DNA of 64,000 nt from Clostridiaceae bacterium. GTDB lineage: Bacteria > Bacillota > Clostridia > Lachnospirales > Lachnospiraceae. The stretch is from NCBI GenBank assembly GCA_009911305.1, contig QXXC01000001.1, forward strand, positions 1 to 64,000. Direction: 5' to 3'. The position numbers and the translations under genes were made by a program. Under the pieces are notes generated by a model. The model ran no database searches, had not been told where the DNA came from, and saw only the letters and a program-made list of their open reading frames with translations. Shown piece by piece: positions 34,077 through 43,852 of the stretch. The first letter of the stretch is position 1, and the number at the start of each line of letters is the position of its first letter.

Positions 34077-34622
34077 TGCAATTTCCTCCTGATTCGTTGA
34101 TTTGCCTGATTCGGAAATCTCCCGGCCGGGTCGTTCCGTCATGGACTGCGTCTATTTTATAGAATATTTAGATTTTTTTCCATTCGCATACAGAACAAAA
34201 GAATCTGGATCATTTTATCCAATCCTCTGAAACTGTTTGGATTCATTTTTACACTTTCATACCACTTTCAGCGAAATATACATATTTGTCAATATAAAAT
34301 TGTCACGTTTTCATAAAGAGTCAAAATTGGTTCAGGTGATTTCTGCTTCCAAAACCATTTTCAGCGGATACCACGAAGGCCCGGCCGATTTTTTGGTAAT
34401 CCGCCCCATTGCGAACCTGATTTTTGTATGCTATCTTTCAAGCAGTTCCGAAATGCAGTGTGCAATGCCTTTCGGGGCGCGGCTTCAGATTTTCCGAACC
34501 ATCATGATCCGGCGGCCCGGCGCTCTTTCTATAAAAACTTCAGCCAAACCGGAATTCACGTATTCCATATAGCGCGAAACGCATTCATAAGCGCCTGATT
34601 TAAGTAAAAAAGGAGGGTTATC
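34077..34622. other. Divergent intergenic region between the frl cluster and the YtcJ-like gene
   Basis: About 545 bases hold divergent control sequences. On the minus strand TATAAAAT near 34155 is a plausible -10 box for the cluster, with no clear -35. A GGAT-N6-ATCC palindrome lies near 34208-34221, where a regulator could bind. A 111-codon open frame at 34237-34572 (+) has no ribosome site or recognisable domain and is not counted as a gene. AAGGAGG for the YtcJ-like gene lies at 34610-34616. Confidence 0.45.
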
Positions 34623-36191
34623 ATGTCAGAATATGCAGATATTGTACTTCAATCGAATTGTATTTTTACAGCATCCGGATCCGATCCGTTTGCAGGCTAT
34701 GTCGCCGTCCGCAGCGGAAGAATTCTGTCCGTAGGAGAAGGCGCCTGCCCGCGCGGACTCATTTCGGATCAAACCATATGCCGTGATCTGGGAAACCGGA
34801 CAGTAGCCCCCGGCTTTTCTGATGTGCATTGTTTCTTTACCGGCTATTCGGCCGGTTTTGCCGGAGTGAGCTTAACCGATGTAAAAAGCTGTGAAGAGAT
34901 CGTAGAACGTGTAAAAGAATATGCCGGCCGGATCAGCGCCGAAAAACCGCTGCTCGGACACGGCTGGGATGCAGAGCTTGTCCATCCCGCCGGAACTTCC
35001 CTTCTGGACGAAGCGTTTGGAAGCCGTCCGGTCGTTCTGTTCGCAGAGGGCTGTGAAACGTGCTGGATGAATCAGGCGGCAGCCCGTTGCTATCAGTTCA
35101 CGCCAGATACGTGTTATCCTGAAAGCTATGTCCGCCTTCTGCCTGAGCTTTTGGGCGACCGCGATTTCATCATCCCTGAATTTAAACGCTATATGAAGCT
35201 GATGAACAGCAGGGGGATTACTTCTGTTAAGGAGATGGGATTTGACAGGTTTTATGGCTTTACCGACATTTTATCGGATCTTGAGGCGGAGAATGCGCTC
35301 ACGCTGCGGGTCAGCTTTATGAGCCAGCCGGTTGCCGAGAACATGAATCTGGAATATGGAAAAGCCATGCAGGACAAATTTACCGGCGAATTTGTGCGTT
35401 TTTCCGGCTATAATCAGATGACAGACGGCTCCATCAGCCAGCTCTGCGCAGACTTGAAGGAACCTTACCTCTGCGCTGACACCACCTGCGCCCAGAACAT
35501 TGACTGGGAACGTCTGAGGGCGGACGTGCTTGCGGCAGATGCAGAAGGTTTCCGCTTTTCGCTCCACGCGCAGGGCGACGCCGCGATCGGCAGGGTACTG
35601 AATATTTATGAGGACTGTAAGCGGCGGGAAGACGGAACGCTCATCAACCGCCACTGCATCACGGATCTGGAGTTCAGTGATCCCCGGGATCTGGAGCGCA
35701 TGGGCCGCTTAGGCGTCATCGCGGAGATCTACCCGCAGATCCAGTCCATCGCCGATCGGGAAGGAAAGCTTGCCATGATCGCAGAGCACATCGGCATGGA
35801 GCGGGGCCGATACTACTGGAACCGGCGCAAGATGGCCGACAGCGGCGTTCTTTTAAGCTGCGGAACCGATCTGCCTCTTCTGATAGATGATATCCCTCAG
35901 TCCATCTATCACGCCGTGGGCGGCTATTTCCCGGAAGGCGGCGAACCGTTCAACCCGCAGAATATGCTCACCGTAAAGGAGCTTCTGACCGCCTGGGCCC
36001 GGGGAGGCGCGTATAATCTCTGCCAGGAGAAGGAGCTGGGAAGCCTGGAGACAGGTAAAAAGGCGGATATTGTTGTATTTTCCGGAAATCTGTTTACCAC
36101 ACCGATGGAAGAGATCCGCTCGGTTAAAGTAGATTTGACAATGGTCGGCGGGAGAACCGTTTATCAGAGCGGGGCAGACGCCGCTTTGTAA
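34623..36191 (+). CDS. YtcJ-like metal-dependent amidohydrolase (522 aa)
   Basis: This is an Amidohydrolase_3 family protein. A small beta domain formed by both termini surrounds a TIM barrel. The first strand ends PGFSDVHCFF, giving DxH where the family has DxHxH. Other metal or active-site segments are ITSVKEMGF (about 200), FSLHAQGDAAIGRV (about 314-327), INRHCITDLEFS and LLSCGTDLPLL (about 412). The C-terminus has LGSLETGKKADIVVF, typical of the family. AGGAGG lies 6 bases upstream of the ATG. It is divergent from the frl-like cluster and may hydrolyse an N-acyl amino acid released there, by inference. Confidence 0.8.
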   Translation: MSEYADIVLQSNCIFTASGSDPFAGYVAVRSGRILSVGEGACPRGLISDQTICRDLGNRTVAPGFSDVHCFFTGYSAGFAGVSLTDVKSCEEIVERVKEYAGRISAEKPLLGHGWDAELVHPAGTSLLDEAFGSRPVVLFAEGCETCWMNQAAARCYQFTPDTCYPESYVRLLPELLGDRDFIIPEFKRYMKLMNSRGITSVKEMGFDRFYGFTDILSDLEAENALTLRVSFMSQPVAENMNLEYGKAMQDKFTGEFVRFSGYNQMTDGSISQLCADLKEPYLCADTTCAQNIDWERLRADVLAADAEGFRFSLHAQGDAAIGRVLNIYEDCKRREDGTLINRHCITDLEFSDPRDLERMGRLGVIAEIYPQIQSIADREGKLAMIAEHIGMERGRYYWNRRKMADSGVLLSCGTDLPLLIDDIPQSIYHAVGGYFPEGGEPFNPQNMLTVKELLTAWARGGAYNLCQEKELGSLETGKKADIVVFSGNLFTTPMEEIRSVKVDLTMVGGRTVYQSGADAAL

Positions 36192-36204
36192 GCGCAGCAA
36201 CCAT

Positions 36205-36242
36205 GGCCCGTCCGTGCCGCAGCCGGCGCTGGCGGGCCTTTT
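36205..36242 (+). terminator. Probable intrinsic terminator after the YtcJ-like gene
   Basis: GGCCCG and CGGGCC enclose a GC-rich interior that can pair further (GCCG/CGGC) and are followed by TTTT. It lies between convergent genes; the minus-strand side lacks a T-run. Confidence 0.55.
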
Positions 36243-37092
36243 ACAATTCTTTGTCCCCCAGTCTCTTTTTCTTTCCCCGCCACAGCACAGCTCTCCTTGC
36301 CCCCGCAAGCATCAAAAACACCGCCAGATTCACTGCCACCACGCTGGCCCCGGCCGGCAAAGAGTACACATAGGAAGCTGTCATTCCCCCAAAAAAGCAC
36401 ACCACAGACAACATCCCGGACAGGATTACCACGCCGCCAAAGCTCTTCACCGCCTGCATGGCGGACAGGCACGGAAAGATAATCAGGCTGGAAATCAGCA
36501 TGGCTCCCATCATCCGCATCCCGAGCACGATCGTCACCGCAGTCAGAACCGCTATCAGCACATTATAAAGCGGTACATTCACGCCCGTCGCTCTGGCAAA
36601 GCTCTCGTCAAAGGTGACGGCAAACACTTTATGATAGCAGAACAAAAACAGGCCCAGCACCACCGCGGACAGGACGGCTGAAAACCTTACATCCTCCCGG
36701 CTCATGGCCAGGATGCTCCCGAACATATAGCTGCTGACATCTGTGGTCATCCCCGTGGTCAGGGAGGTTACGATGATCCCGAACGCCAGCGCGCTCGCAG
36801 AGATGACCGCTATCGCCGCATCGCTTTTGAGCCTGCCGTTTTCCCGGATATGAAGCAGGAAAAAGGCGGCCAGAATCACAACCGGTATGGATACCTTCAG
36901 AGGCTGCCAGCCCGCCGCCAGAGCCACCGAAAGCGCGCCAAACGACACATGGGACAGCCCGTCCCCGATCATGGAATAGCGCTTCAGCACAAGGCTGACT
37001 CCCAGAAGGGAGGCGCACAGGGATACCAGCGCGCCTCCGACAAGGGCCCTGACCAAAAAAGGATATGACAGCATCTCAAGCACTACGCCCAT
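36241..37092 (-). CDS. znuB: Zinc/manganese ABC transporter permease, ZnuB-like (283 aa)
   Basis: This is a polytopic permease of the ABC-3 family with about eight membrane helices. An early LGVSLVLKRYSMIGDGLSHV (about 29-48) and the GADSFARATGVN-like ESFARATGVNVPLYN loop mark the coupling region. It overlaps the ATPase gene by 10 bases, so both are made together. In this family zinc is the commonest substrate and manganese or iron the alternatives. The long His-rich loop in the partner binding protein points to zinc. Confidence 0.87.
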   Translation of the reverse strand: MGVVLEMLSYPFLVRALVGGALVSLCASLLGVSLVLKRYSMIGDGLSHVSFGALSVALAAGWQPLKVSIPVVILAAFFLLHIRENGRLKSDAAIAVISASALAFGIIVTSLTTGMTTDVSSYMFGSILAMSREDVRFSAVLSAVVLGLFLFCYHKVFAVTFDESFARATGVNVPLYNVLIAVLTAVTIVLGMRMMGAMLISSLIIFPCLSAMQAVKSFGGVVILSGMLSVVCFFGGMTASYVYSLPAGASVVAVNLAVFLMLAGARRAVLWRGKKKRLGDKEL

Positions 37093-37799
37093 TCTTCCTC
37101 TCCTCCCAAAAATCTCCGGCTGATCCCGCTTTTCACATACTCCTTCGTCGTCCCCCAGAACAGGACCTGCTGCTGCAGGTGGAGAATCCTTCCCGCCTGG
37201 CGGACGATATTGGCCATATCGTGGGATACCATAAGTATCGCAACCTCTTCCTCCTGATTCAGTTTCTTAATGATCCGGTAAAAATCCTGGATCGAGGACG
37301 GATCGAGCCCTGTGATCGGCTCGTCCAGAATCAGCAGGCGGTCCGTGGCGCACAGCGCCCTTGCGATCAGCGTCCTCTGCTTCTGGCCGCCTGACAAATC
37401 CCGAAAGCAGCTCCTTTTCAGATCCGAGATCCCAAGCCGGGCCAGGTTAGACACCGCGGTCTCCTTTTCCCTTCGGGAATAAAAGGGACGGTTTCCCCTC
37501 TTCCCCAGACAGCCGGATAAGACCACCTCAAACACCGTGGCCGGAAAATCCTTCTGGGCCTCGGTCTGCTGCGGCAGATAGCCGATCCCGGCCTTTTTCA
37601 GCTCGTCCGAAACCTCGATCCGGCCGCCTGTCGGCTTTAAAAGCCCCAGGATCCCCTTCATCAGCGTGCTCTTGCCCGAACCGTTTTCTCCCACAATACA
37701 GATATAATCGCCTGTGTGAACCTCCATACTGACGCCCACCACCGCGTCCTGGTTCTCATATCCGAAATCCACATTTTCACATTTCAATAATAATCCCAT
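37083..37799 (-). CDS. znuC: Zinc/manganese ABC transporter ATPase, ZnuC-like (238 aa)
   Basis: This is a full-length ABC ATPase. Walker A GENGSGKST lies at about 38-46, the Q-loop at YLPQQTEA, the signature LSGGQKQR at about 136-143, Walker B LLILDEPITGLD at about 155-166, and the switch His in MVSHDM. It powers uptake with the adjacent permease (10-base overlap) and binding protein (47-base gap). Metal specificity is taken from the binding protein. Confidence 0.9.
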   Translation of the reverse strand: MGLLLKCENVDFGYENQDAVVGVSMEVHTGDYICIVGENGSGKSTLMKGILGLLKPTGGRIEVSDELKKAGIGYLPQQTEAQKDFPATVFEVVLSGCLGKRGNRPFYSRREKETAVSNLARLGISDLKRSCFRDLSGGQKQRTLIARALCATDRLLILDEPITGLDPSSIQDFYRIIKKLNQEEEVAILMVSHDMANIVRQAGRILHLQQQVLFWGTTKEYVKSGISRRFLGGEEEWA

Positions 37800-37846
37800 A
37801 TTTTTTCCCTGACGCCTGCCGCGAAGCGCACGGCAAAACGTCTCAT

Positions 37847-38977
37847 TTATTCGAGGCCCTTTCTCAGATTGACCGCATTCTGCTCCATCAGCTCCAGATA
37901 AGTGACGCCGGAATCGAACTGATACCGCGTGACATTGTGGCAGGAGTGGAATAAAAGCGGTACCGCGCCCGTCTCCTCTCCGATGATCTCCGCCACGCGG
38001 GGGCTGGAGAGTTCCAGATAGTAAACCGCCGGAATGTTTTCCCCGCGCGCCCGGTCAATCAGATACGCGATCGTTTTGGCGCTGGGCTCCGTGTCGCTGC
38101 TGCAGCCCGAGAAGGCCGCGCGGTATTCAAGCCCGTACTCGTCAAAAAAGTACCGCATCGGGAACTTATCGCCAAAAACCAGCAGCTTTCTCCTGCCCGC
38201 TGCCACAATCCCGCGAAATTCCTGATCGAGAGCCTTCAGCCTGTCCGTAAACACCGCCGCATTCCCGGCATAGAAACCCGCATGTTCCGGATCCTCTTCT
38301 GAAAGAATCTCCTGTAAGACGGCTGTCATCCGGATCGCATTCACAGGCGAAGTCCAGATGTGCTCGTCATACTCGTGTTCCTCATGGCCGCTCTCCTCTT
38401 CGAGACGGGCATTTTCCTCCGTATCGCCGTCATCCCGCCCGTCTTCGTCCGCGTCATGCGCATGGGTATGGCTTTCGTGGGCGCTGTGCGAGTCCTCCAT
38501 GCCTTCTACCAATTCCTCTTCCAGTGTTTCGACATAATCCATCATGGTTACAACGCGTCCCGGCGTATCTTCCCCGAGAGAGACAAGCACCCGGTCGAGC
38601 CACTGCTCCATGGAGCCGCCGTTGCAGACCAGAAGATCCGCGCCCTGGATGGTGAGGATATCGGCCGGCGTCGGCTCAAAGGAATGGCTGTCCATCCCGG
38701 CCGGAACCACCAGCTTAAGCTCAATGCGATCCCCTGCAAGCTGCCGCAGAAAATCGTAATACGGAAACAGGGTGGTCACTACCCTGAGCCTGCCGTCCGC
38801 ATCTGCATCCCGATCCGCGCGGTTTTTGTCCGGCCCCGGTTTTTCCCGCGCTCCGCACCCGGCCATACAGATACATACAGCGGCAAGAGCAAAAAGTGCG
38901 GCGGCGATCCGCGCTGCCTGCACGGATCGCCCGCTCCCCGGGCGCCATCCCTTCCGCCCTAAAAACGCATCATCCAT
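37847..38977 (-). CDS. znuA: Zinc-binding lipoprotein of the ABC importer, ZnuA/AdcA-like (376 aa)
   Basis: This is an extracellular cluster A-I solute-binding protein. The signal ends in CMAGC, with the lipobox cysteine at 41. Metal ligands include DSHSFEPTP (His near 95). A His/Asp/Glu-rich loop follows (about 160-210, SHTHAHDADEDG … HEEHEYDEH), as in zinc-specific members. Further motifs are GDKFPMRYFFDEYGLEY and YLELSSPRVAEIIGEETG. Its start overlaps the end of the HAD phosphatase gene by 8 bases, so it belongs to the same transcript as queH. Confidence 0.88.
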   Translation of the reverse strand: MDDAFLGRKGWRPGSGRSVQAARIAAALFALAAVCICMAGCGAREKPGPDKNRADRDADADGRLRVVTTLFPYYDFLRQLAGDRIELKLVVPAGMDSHSFEPTPADILTIQGADLLVCNGGSMEQWLDRVLVSLGEDTPGRVVTMMDYVETLEEELVEGMEDSHSAHESHTHAHDADEDGRDDGDTEENARLEEESGHEEHEYDEHIWTSPVNAIRMTAVLQEILSEEDPEHAGFYAGNAAVFTDRLKALDQEFRGIVAAGRRKLLVFGDKFPMRYFFDEYGLEYRAAFSGCSSDTEPSAKTIAYLIDRARGENIPAVYYLELSSPRVAEIIGEETGAVPLLFHSCHNVTRYQFDSGVTYLELMEQNAVNLRKGLE

Positions 38978-39641
38978 CCCGCTCTTCCTTTTCTACGATC
39001 CGCTCCACATCGGACGGGTGAGCGGCCAGGTACTTCGGCCCGCAGCTTAATAGCTCATCCCTGTCACGAAAACCCCAGGTCACCCCCACTGTGTCCATCC
39101 CGGCCGAAAGCCCTGTCCTCATATCCGTATTCGTGTCTCCCAGATAAAGACAGCTTTCAGGCTTTTCCCCCAGCTCACGGCAGATGAGAAGCGCCCCTGC
39201 CGGATCCGGCTTTTTGGGCACGCCTGGCTGCTCTCCCCGCACCGCGTCAAAGTACCCGGCCCCGAAGATCGCCTCAATATTTTCCACTGCCTGCGCATGG
39301 GGCTTATTGGAAAATACCGCCGTCCGGATTCCCTTTTCCTTCAGAAAGCGCAGCAGATGGGGAATGCCGTCATACGGCGCCACGTCCTTCATGCAGTATG
39401 TTGCGAAATATTCCATATAAACAGGGAGCGACGCCTCATAATGCCGAAGCGCTTCATCCCCGGCCAGCCGAAGCGCCCGCTCCATCTGCGTCCGGTAGCC
39501 GTCCCCCACGATCCGGCGTATCTGCTCCGGCGTCACATGGGAAAGGCCGAACCTGTCAAGTGTTAAGTTCGTCGCATACGTCAGCGCCCCAATGGTGTTG
39601 AGCAGTGTTCCGTCCAAATCAAATATACATAACCGATACAT
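38970..39641 (-). CDS. HAD-family phosphatase, Gph/PgmB-like (223 aa)
   Basis: This is a haloacid dehalogenase superfamily hydrolase. Motif I is FDLDGTLLNT (nucleophile Asp at about 8), motif II is AVFSNKP (about 110), and motif III/IV is YLGDTNTDMRTG (about 167). A four-helix cap follows motif I, as in phosphoglycolate phosphatases. It is cotranscribed with queH upstream (14-base gap) and overlaps znuA downstream. The substrate cannot be read from sequence; phosphoglycolate or another small sugar phosphate is likely. Confidence 0.83.
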   Translation of the reverse strand: MYRLCIFDLDGTLLNTIGALTYATNLTLDRFGLSHVTPEQIRRIVGDGYRTQMERALRLAGDEALRHYEASLPVYMEYFATYCMKDVAPYDGIPHLLRFLKEKGIRTAVFSNKPHAQAVENIEAIFGAGYFDAVRGEQPGVPKKPDPAGALLICRELGEKPESCLYLGDTNTDMRTGLSAGMDTVGVTWGFRDRDELLSCGPKYLAAHPSDVERIVEKEERDG

Positions 39642-39655
39642 GTTCCTCCATCCTT

Positions 39656-40282
39656 TCAGTTCTCGCTGCCGCGCCTGGAAAATACACAGCCGCAGTAATT
39701 CTGGCGGTACAGATGGTATTCCTCTGACAGCTCCAGGGAGCGCTTATAGCCGTTTTTCTTTTTAAAATCCGAATTTAAAAAGGAAATCCCGTATTTCTCC
39801 CCCATCTCCTCGCCGATCGCATTCAAAAGCGGCGCGTTCTTCAGCGGGCTGATGGTCAGGGTTGTGGTAAAAAAGTCAAATCCTTCCTCCGCCGCGATCC
39901 GGGCCGCCTCCTCCAGGCGCAGCCGGAAGCACAGCCCGCACCGCTCCCCGCCCTCAGCGTCCGCCTCATGTCCCTTTACTGATTCATAAAAAATCTCCGG
40001 GGCGTACACGCTTTCCCGGATCTCAATCGGATACCGGGCCGGAAGGCTCTGTATCAGGCGTCTTAACTCCCTCTGCCGCTCCTCATATTCCTCCCCTGGG
40101 GAAATATTCGGGTTATAGTAAAAGGCTGTGATCCGGAAATACTGCGACAGGTACTCCAGGACATAGCTGGAGCACGGCGCGCAGCAGCAATGCAGAAAAA
40201 GCGCCGGCGGCCTGTCCTTTTCATCTGCTGTCTCCAGGACACGCTCCAGCTCCTTCTGGTAATTTCGTTTTTTGATGTTCAT
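39656..40282 (-). CDS. queH: Epoxyqueuosine reductase QueH (208 aa)
   Basis: QueH carries out the last step of queuosine synthesis in tRNA, reducing epoxyqueuosine, and replaces QueG in many anaerobes. Conserved cysteines occur in HCCCAPCSSYVLEYL (about 31-45) and ERCGLCFRLRLEEA (about 93-106), which bind an iron-sulfur cluster. The late QNYCGCVFSR is also typical. Length is normal. It is the first gene of a transcript that includes the phosphatase and the zinc importer. That linkage is probably positional only. Confidence 0.9.
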   Translation of the reverse strand: MNIKKRNYQKELERVLETADEKDRPPALFLHCCCAPCSSYVLEYLSQYFRITAFYYNPNISPGEEYEERQRELRRLIQSLPARYPIEIRESVYAPEIFYESVKGHEADAEGGERCGLCFRLRLEEAARIAAEEGFDFFTTTLTISPLKNAPLLNAIGEEMGEKYGISFLNSDFKKKNGYKRSLELSEEYHLYRQNYCGCVFSRRGSEN

Positions 40283-40319
40283 AAAGCCATATACCGCCCT
40301 TTCTCAGTCAGACACTCTC

Positions 40320-40344
40320 TAGAGCGTGTTTGAAACACGCTCTA
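40320..40344. repeat. Perfect 25-bp palindrome of the TAGAGCGTGTTT family
   Basis: Two 12-base arms (TAGAGCGTGTTT and its exact complement) flank one G. It is almost identical to the copy at 1035-1059 and corresponds to the outer ends of the 164-bp element at 15391. It lies in the 244-base gap between rpoD and queH, where it could form a transcript hairpin. Confidence 0.8.
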
Positions 40345-40526
40345 ACCAAACAGCCTGTCCGCCAAAGCGTTTTTCATGCCATGCTTCCCGCATAGTCCCT
40401 GAAAATCCGCTTCAGCAGGCAGGCTGCCGCCGCTTTTTCGTTTTCTTTGCAGGCCGTACGCCCGGTTCCCGCGCCCGGCGCAGGCAGGCCGCGCTGGTTT
40501 CCTGTGTCTCTCAGCCTGTAAAGGGG

Positions 40527-41654
40527 TTACAGAAAATCCCGTATCCGCTTGCTTCTCACCGGATTCCTGAGCTTTCTGAGCGCCTTGGCCTCAATCTGGC
40601 GGATCCGCTCTCTGGTCACATTAAAGGCCTTGCCGACCTCCTCCAGCGTCCTTGGATGGCCGTCCTCCAGGCCGAAGCGCAGCACGATCACCTGGCGCTC
40701 CCTCTCCTTTAAATCTCCTAAAAGCGCGTCAATGTGCTCACGCAGCATCACGGACTCCACGTTTCCCTCCGGTGTCACCACATTGCTGTCGGCCACAAAA
40801 TCACCCAGATTCGAGTCATCCTCCTCACCGATCGGCGTCTCTAAAGAAGCCGGCTCTCTGGCAATCTGCATGATCTCCATCACTCTGTCTTCCGACATCT
40901 CAAGCGCTTCCGAAAGCTCCGCCACGCTCGGCTCATATCCAAGCTCCAGCGTCAGCTTCCTCTGCATCTTTGACATCTTATTAATCGTCTCAACCATATG
41001 CACCGGCACGCGTATCGTTCTCGCCTGATCCGCCAGGGCCCTTGTCACGGACTGCCGAATCCACCAGGTAGCATATGTACTTAACTTATAACCTTTTGTG
41101 TAATCAAATTTCTCAACGCCCTTGATCAGTCCAAGATTCCCCTCCTGAACCAGATCCAGAAAGCTCATGCCCCTGCCGGTATAACGCTTCGCAATACTTA
41201 CCACAAGCCTTAAATTGGCCTCAATTAAGCGTTCCTTTGCATTCACATCGCCCTCTGCCTTCCGTTTGGCCAGACGCAGCTCCTCCTCAGCGCTCAGAAG
41301 CGGAACCGTGCCGATCTCCTTCAGATACATGCGGACCGGATCCTCCGTGCCGATTCCCTCCAGAAGATCAATGGCGTCGAAATCAATCTCCTCCTCCTCG
41401 CCCTTCAGGAATTCGTCGTCCACATCGTCCAGGAGCAGGGGATCGCTCTCCGCCAGCATCGTTTCGTCGATCACCTCCGGGATCACATCAATGCTGTTCT
41501 GCTCCAGATAGCTGTAGATCTGCTCCATCTGCTCTGCCATCAGGTTGTCCCCGACGAAGAAATTATTGATCTCCGTGATGTCCAGCGCATTCTGCTTCGT
41601 TCTCGCTAATTCGACAAGCTTCTTTAACTTCTCTAAAAAATTCTCTTTTTCCAC
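40527..41654 (-). CDS. rpoD: Primary sigma factor RpoD/SigA (375 aa)
   Basis: This is the main sigma-70 factor. Region 1.1 lies in the first 75 residues. Region 1.2 is [20 protein letters not shown] and region 2 is [17 protein letters not shown] plus [19 protein letters not shown]. Region 3 and region 4 follow, ending with [20 protein letters not shown]. Length is typical of Clostridia. It has its own promoter and no dnaG next to it, unlike the common dnaG-rpoD order. The gap to queH holds the palindrome at 40320 and no other feature. Confidence 0.96.
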   Translation of the reverse strand: MEKENFLEKLKKLVELARTKQNALDITEINNFFVGDNLMAEQMEQIYSYLEQNSIDVIPEVIDETMLAESDPLLLDDVDDEFLKGEEEEIDFDAIDLLEGIGTEDPVRMYLKEIGTVPLLSAEEELRLAKRKAEGDVNAKERLIEANLRLVVSIAKRYTGRGMSFLDLVQEGNLGLIKGVEKFDYTKGYKLSTYATWWIRQSVTRALADQARTIRVPVHMVETINKMSKMQRKLTLELGYEPSVAELSEALEMSEDRVMEIMQIAREPASLETPIGEEDDSNLGDFVADSNVVTPEGNVESVMLREHIDALLGDLKERERQVIVLRFGLEDGHPRTLEEVGKAFNVTRERIRQIEAKALRKLRNPVRSKRIRDFL

Positions 41655-41706
41655 GAATAGTATCCTTTCGCCTAAGAAGTTCCTGAAAAATGTTACTCAG
41701 CCTTTT

Positions 41707-41735
41707 ATTATATACGAACCAACTATTTTTTTCAA
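41707..41735 (-). promoter_or_regulatory. Promoter of rpoD
   Basis: On the minus strand TTGAAA (41730-41735) and a perfect TATAAT (41707-41712) are spaced by 17 bases, placing a start near 41700 about 46 bases before the ATG. Confidence 0.7.
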
Positions 41736-41786
41736 CAATTTTCTCGGCTTTTTATTGTCAATACGCAACTTTATGCGCGTTTTTTG

Positions 41787-42704
41787 TTAAACCATCGACA
41801 GCGGCAGCGCTTCGGTCAGAAGTGTGACTGCGCGGTTGTGGTTTTCTATCAGAATCTCCTTATGGCTTCCTCCGAATTCCCCGTCCAGGGACCAGTCCAC
41901 AGGCTCCTGCGAACAGATACGGAGTTTTTTCGCGCGAAACTGGTACACGCAGTCGTTTTCCCCTTCCTTCTGCACCAGATAAGAGGCAATGCTCGCAATA
42001 TCCTTCGGCATCCTGGGCCGCCGGATTAAAAGAACCTCGAATTCCCCGTCGTCCAAGGCCACGTCAAGCCCTACCAGCCCCTTAAAGCCGCCGATGCTGA
42101 TCGTGTTTGTCACCAGCCCCAGGATAAACTCCTCCTCAAGCTCCCTTCCCTCCCACTCAAACCGCATGGTATACGATTTCAGGGTCGGTATGCGCTTCAC
42201 CGCCTCCAGCATATAGGCCTGATGCCCCAGAAGGTTCTTGGTCTCCTGCGGCGTGCTGTAGGAAACCTCTGTAAATGCGCCGAATGCGGCTACATACACA
42301 AAATATTTCTCCGGGCCGAACTGACCCACGTCCACGGGGAACGGCCTCCCGGCCACCGCCGTCTGCGCCGCGTTCAGAAGTTTCTTCGGAAGCGCCAGGC
42401 TGGAGGCATAATCATTCGTGGAGCCTGACGGAATATAGCCCACCGGCGGGCGGCGGCTTTCGTCGATGGACATCAGCCCTGAAACCACCTCGTTTAAGGT
42501 CCCGTCCCCGCCGCTGCAGACGAGCAGATCCTGTCCCCCGGCGCATTCCCGGACCACCTCCGCGGCGTCCTGGCTGTCCTGTGTGATATGGATCGTTACT
42601 TTATATCCATGCTTGTTAAACAGATCAATAATATCCAGAAGCCGGGTCTTTAGCTGCTCCCTCCCGGACCTGGGGTTGACTACAAAAAGCAGGTTTTTCA
42701 TCAA
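41787..42704 (-). CDS. Diacylglycerol/lipid kinase family protein (305 aa)
   Basis: This is a DAGK-catalytic-domain protein (YegS/BmrU/DgkB class) that phosphorylates a lipid alcohol at the inner membrane face. The nucleotide loop VVNPRSGRE (about 8-16), SGGDGTLNEVVSGL (about 65-78) and PSGSTNDYASSL (about 92-103) are intact. The C-terminal half is the usual beta sandwich. In Firmicutes DgkB is needed to recycle diacylglycerol for lipoteichoic acid synthesis, and this may be that enzyme. It is in line with mutY and birA upstream. Confidence 0.85.
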   Translation of the reverse strand: MMKNLLFVVNPRSGREQLKTRLLDIIDLFNKHGYKVTIHITQDSQDAAEVVRECAGGQDLLVCSGGDGTLNEVVSGLMSIDESRRPPVGYIPSGSTNDYASSLALPKKLLNAAQTAVAGRPFPVDVGQFGPEKYFVYVAAFGAFTEVSYSTPQETKNLLGHQAYMLEAVKRIPTLKSYTMRFEWEGRELEEEFILGLVTNTISIGGFKGLVGLDVALDDGEFEVLLIRRPRMPKDIASIASYLVQKEGENDCVYQFRAKKLRICSQEPVDWSLDGEFGGSHKEILIENHNRAVTLLTEALPLSMV

Positions 42705-42730
42705 ACTTACTCCCTCTCCCTCTCATTATT

Positions 42731-43831
42731 TCACATTAAAGCTTTTGTATACACTCCGAATGCGTTTGGCAGAGGATATTTTTCATGAATCTCCTCATTT
42801 TTTATCATGGTAAACAGCTCCGGGCGCTCTCTGGCCAGCTTCACGCGGTATCCGGCCATATGCCATTCCACATGGGAAAATATGTGGACCGCGTCCGGAA
42901 GGCGTTCCGTTTTCGCAACATCCGCCTCCTCAAGGCCCAGAGCCGGCGCAATGGACCGCTCATCCACATATCCCTCCACGTTGGGGAATTCGTACATCGA
43001 CGCCAGGAGCCCTCTGGCGCTCCTCTTCCTGACAGCCGTCCGATCCTCCCACTGAATGACAAAAACCGTGCGCTCCTCCCTGCGTCTCGGCTTTTGGGCG
43101 GCCCTTACCGGAAGCTCCATGACAAGACCCTCCCTCTTAGCCAGGCACAGCCTTGCAGCCGGACAGTCCTCACACGCAGGCCGCCCGGAGGGAAGGCACA
43201 AAAGAGCGCCCAGTTCGATCAAAGCCTGATTATACTCTCCGGGACAGCTTTTATCCATGTTCTCCTCTATCAGCGCCTCATAGCGCTTTTTTACCGCCGC
43301 CTTTTTGATATCGCCGCGGTCAGCAAACAGCCTTGCCATGACCCGCAGCACATTGCCGTCCACCGCCGGCTTTGCAAGGCCGAACGCGATGGATCCGATC
43401 GCCCCGGCCGTATAGCTTCCAATCCCCGGAAGGCTCAGAATCTCCTCATACGAATCCGGCATCCGGCCCCCGTGGCGTTCCATCATGCGCTGCGCCGCCT
43501 TTTTTAGGTTTCTGGCCCGGTTGTAGTAGCCAAGTCCCTCCCACAGCTTCAGAAGCCGCTCCTCCTCCACCTGCGAAAGGCTCCGGATATCAGGCAGGGC
43601 CTCCATAAAACGCGCAAAGTACGGCTTTACGGCCTCCACCCTCGTCTGCTGGAGCATGATCTCCGAGATCCATACACGGTAGGGGGACGGGTTCTCCCGC
43701 CACGGAAGCACACGCCTGTACTCCCTGTACCAGGAAAGAACCGGCCGAGAGGCTGCCAAAAGGCGCTCCCCGGGACTCTCCGGCTCCTTAACCGGGCTTT
43801 CTGTCTTCAGCTTTCCATACAGATAATCCAT
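42731..43831 (-). CDS. mutY: A/G-specific adenine DNA glycosylase MutY (366 aa)
   Basis: MutY removes adenine mispaired with 8-oxoguanine. The helix-hairpin-helix LPGIGSYTAGAIGSIAFG and catalytic DGNVLRV are present, as is EIMLQQTRVEAV. The iron-sulfur cysteines run C-x7-C-x2-C-x5-C, one residue longer in the first gap than E. coli. The C-terminal NUDIX-like domain (about 235-360) reads 8-oxoG. It lies 21 bases after birA in one transcript. Confidence 0.92.
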   Translation of the reverse strand: MDYLYGKLKTESPVKEPESPGERLLAASRPVLSWYREYRRVLPWRENPSPYRVWISEIMLQQTRVEAVKPYFARFMEALPDIRSLSQVEEERLLKLWEGLGYYNRARNLKKAAQRMMERHGGRMPDSYEEILSLPGIGSYTAGAIGSIAFGLAKPAVDGNVLRVMARLFADRGDIKKAAVKKRYEALIEENMDKSCPGEYNQALIELGALLCLPSGRPACEDCPAARLCLAKREGLVMELPVRAAQKPRRREERTVFVIQWEDRTAVRKRSARGLLASMYEFPNVEGYVDERSIAPALGLEEADVAKTERLPDAVHIFSHVEWHMAGYRVKLARERPELFTMIKNEEIHEKYPLPNAFGVYTKALM

Positions 43832-43852
43832 TGCCTGCCGTCTCCTGTCACA

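Noticed and set aside
34237..34572. 111-codon open frame between the frl cluster and the YtcJ-like gene
   Set aside because: No ribosome site, no recognisable domain, and rich in rare-looking residue runs; treated as control region.
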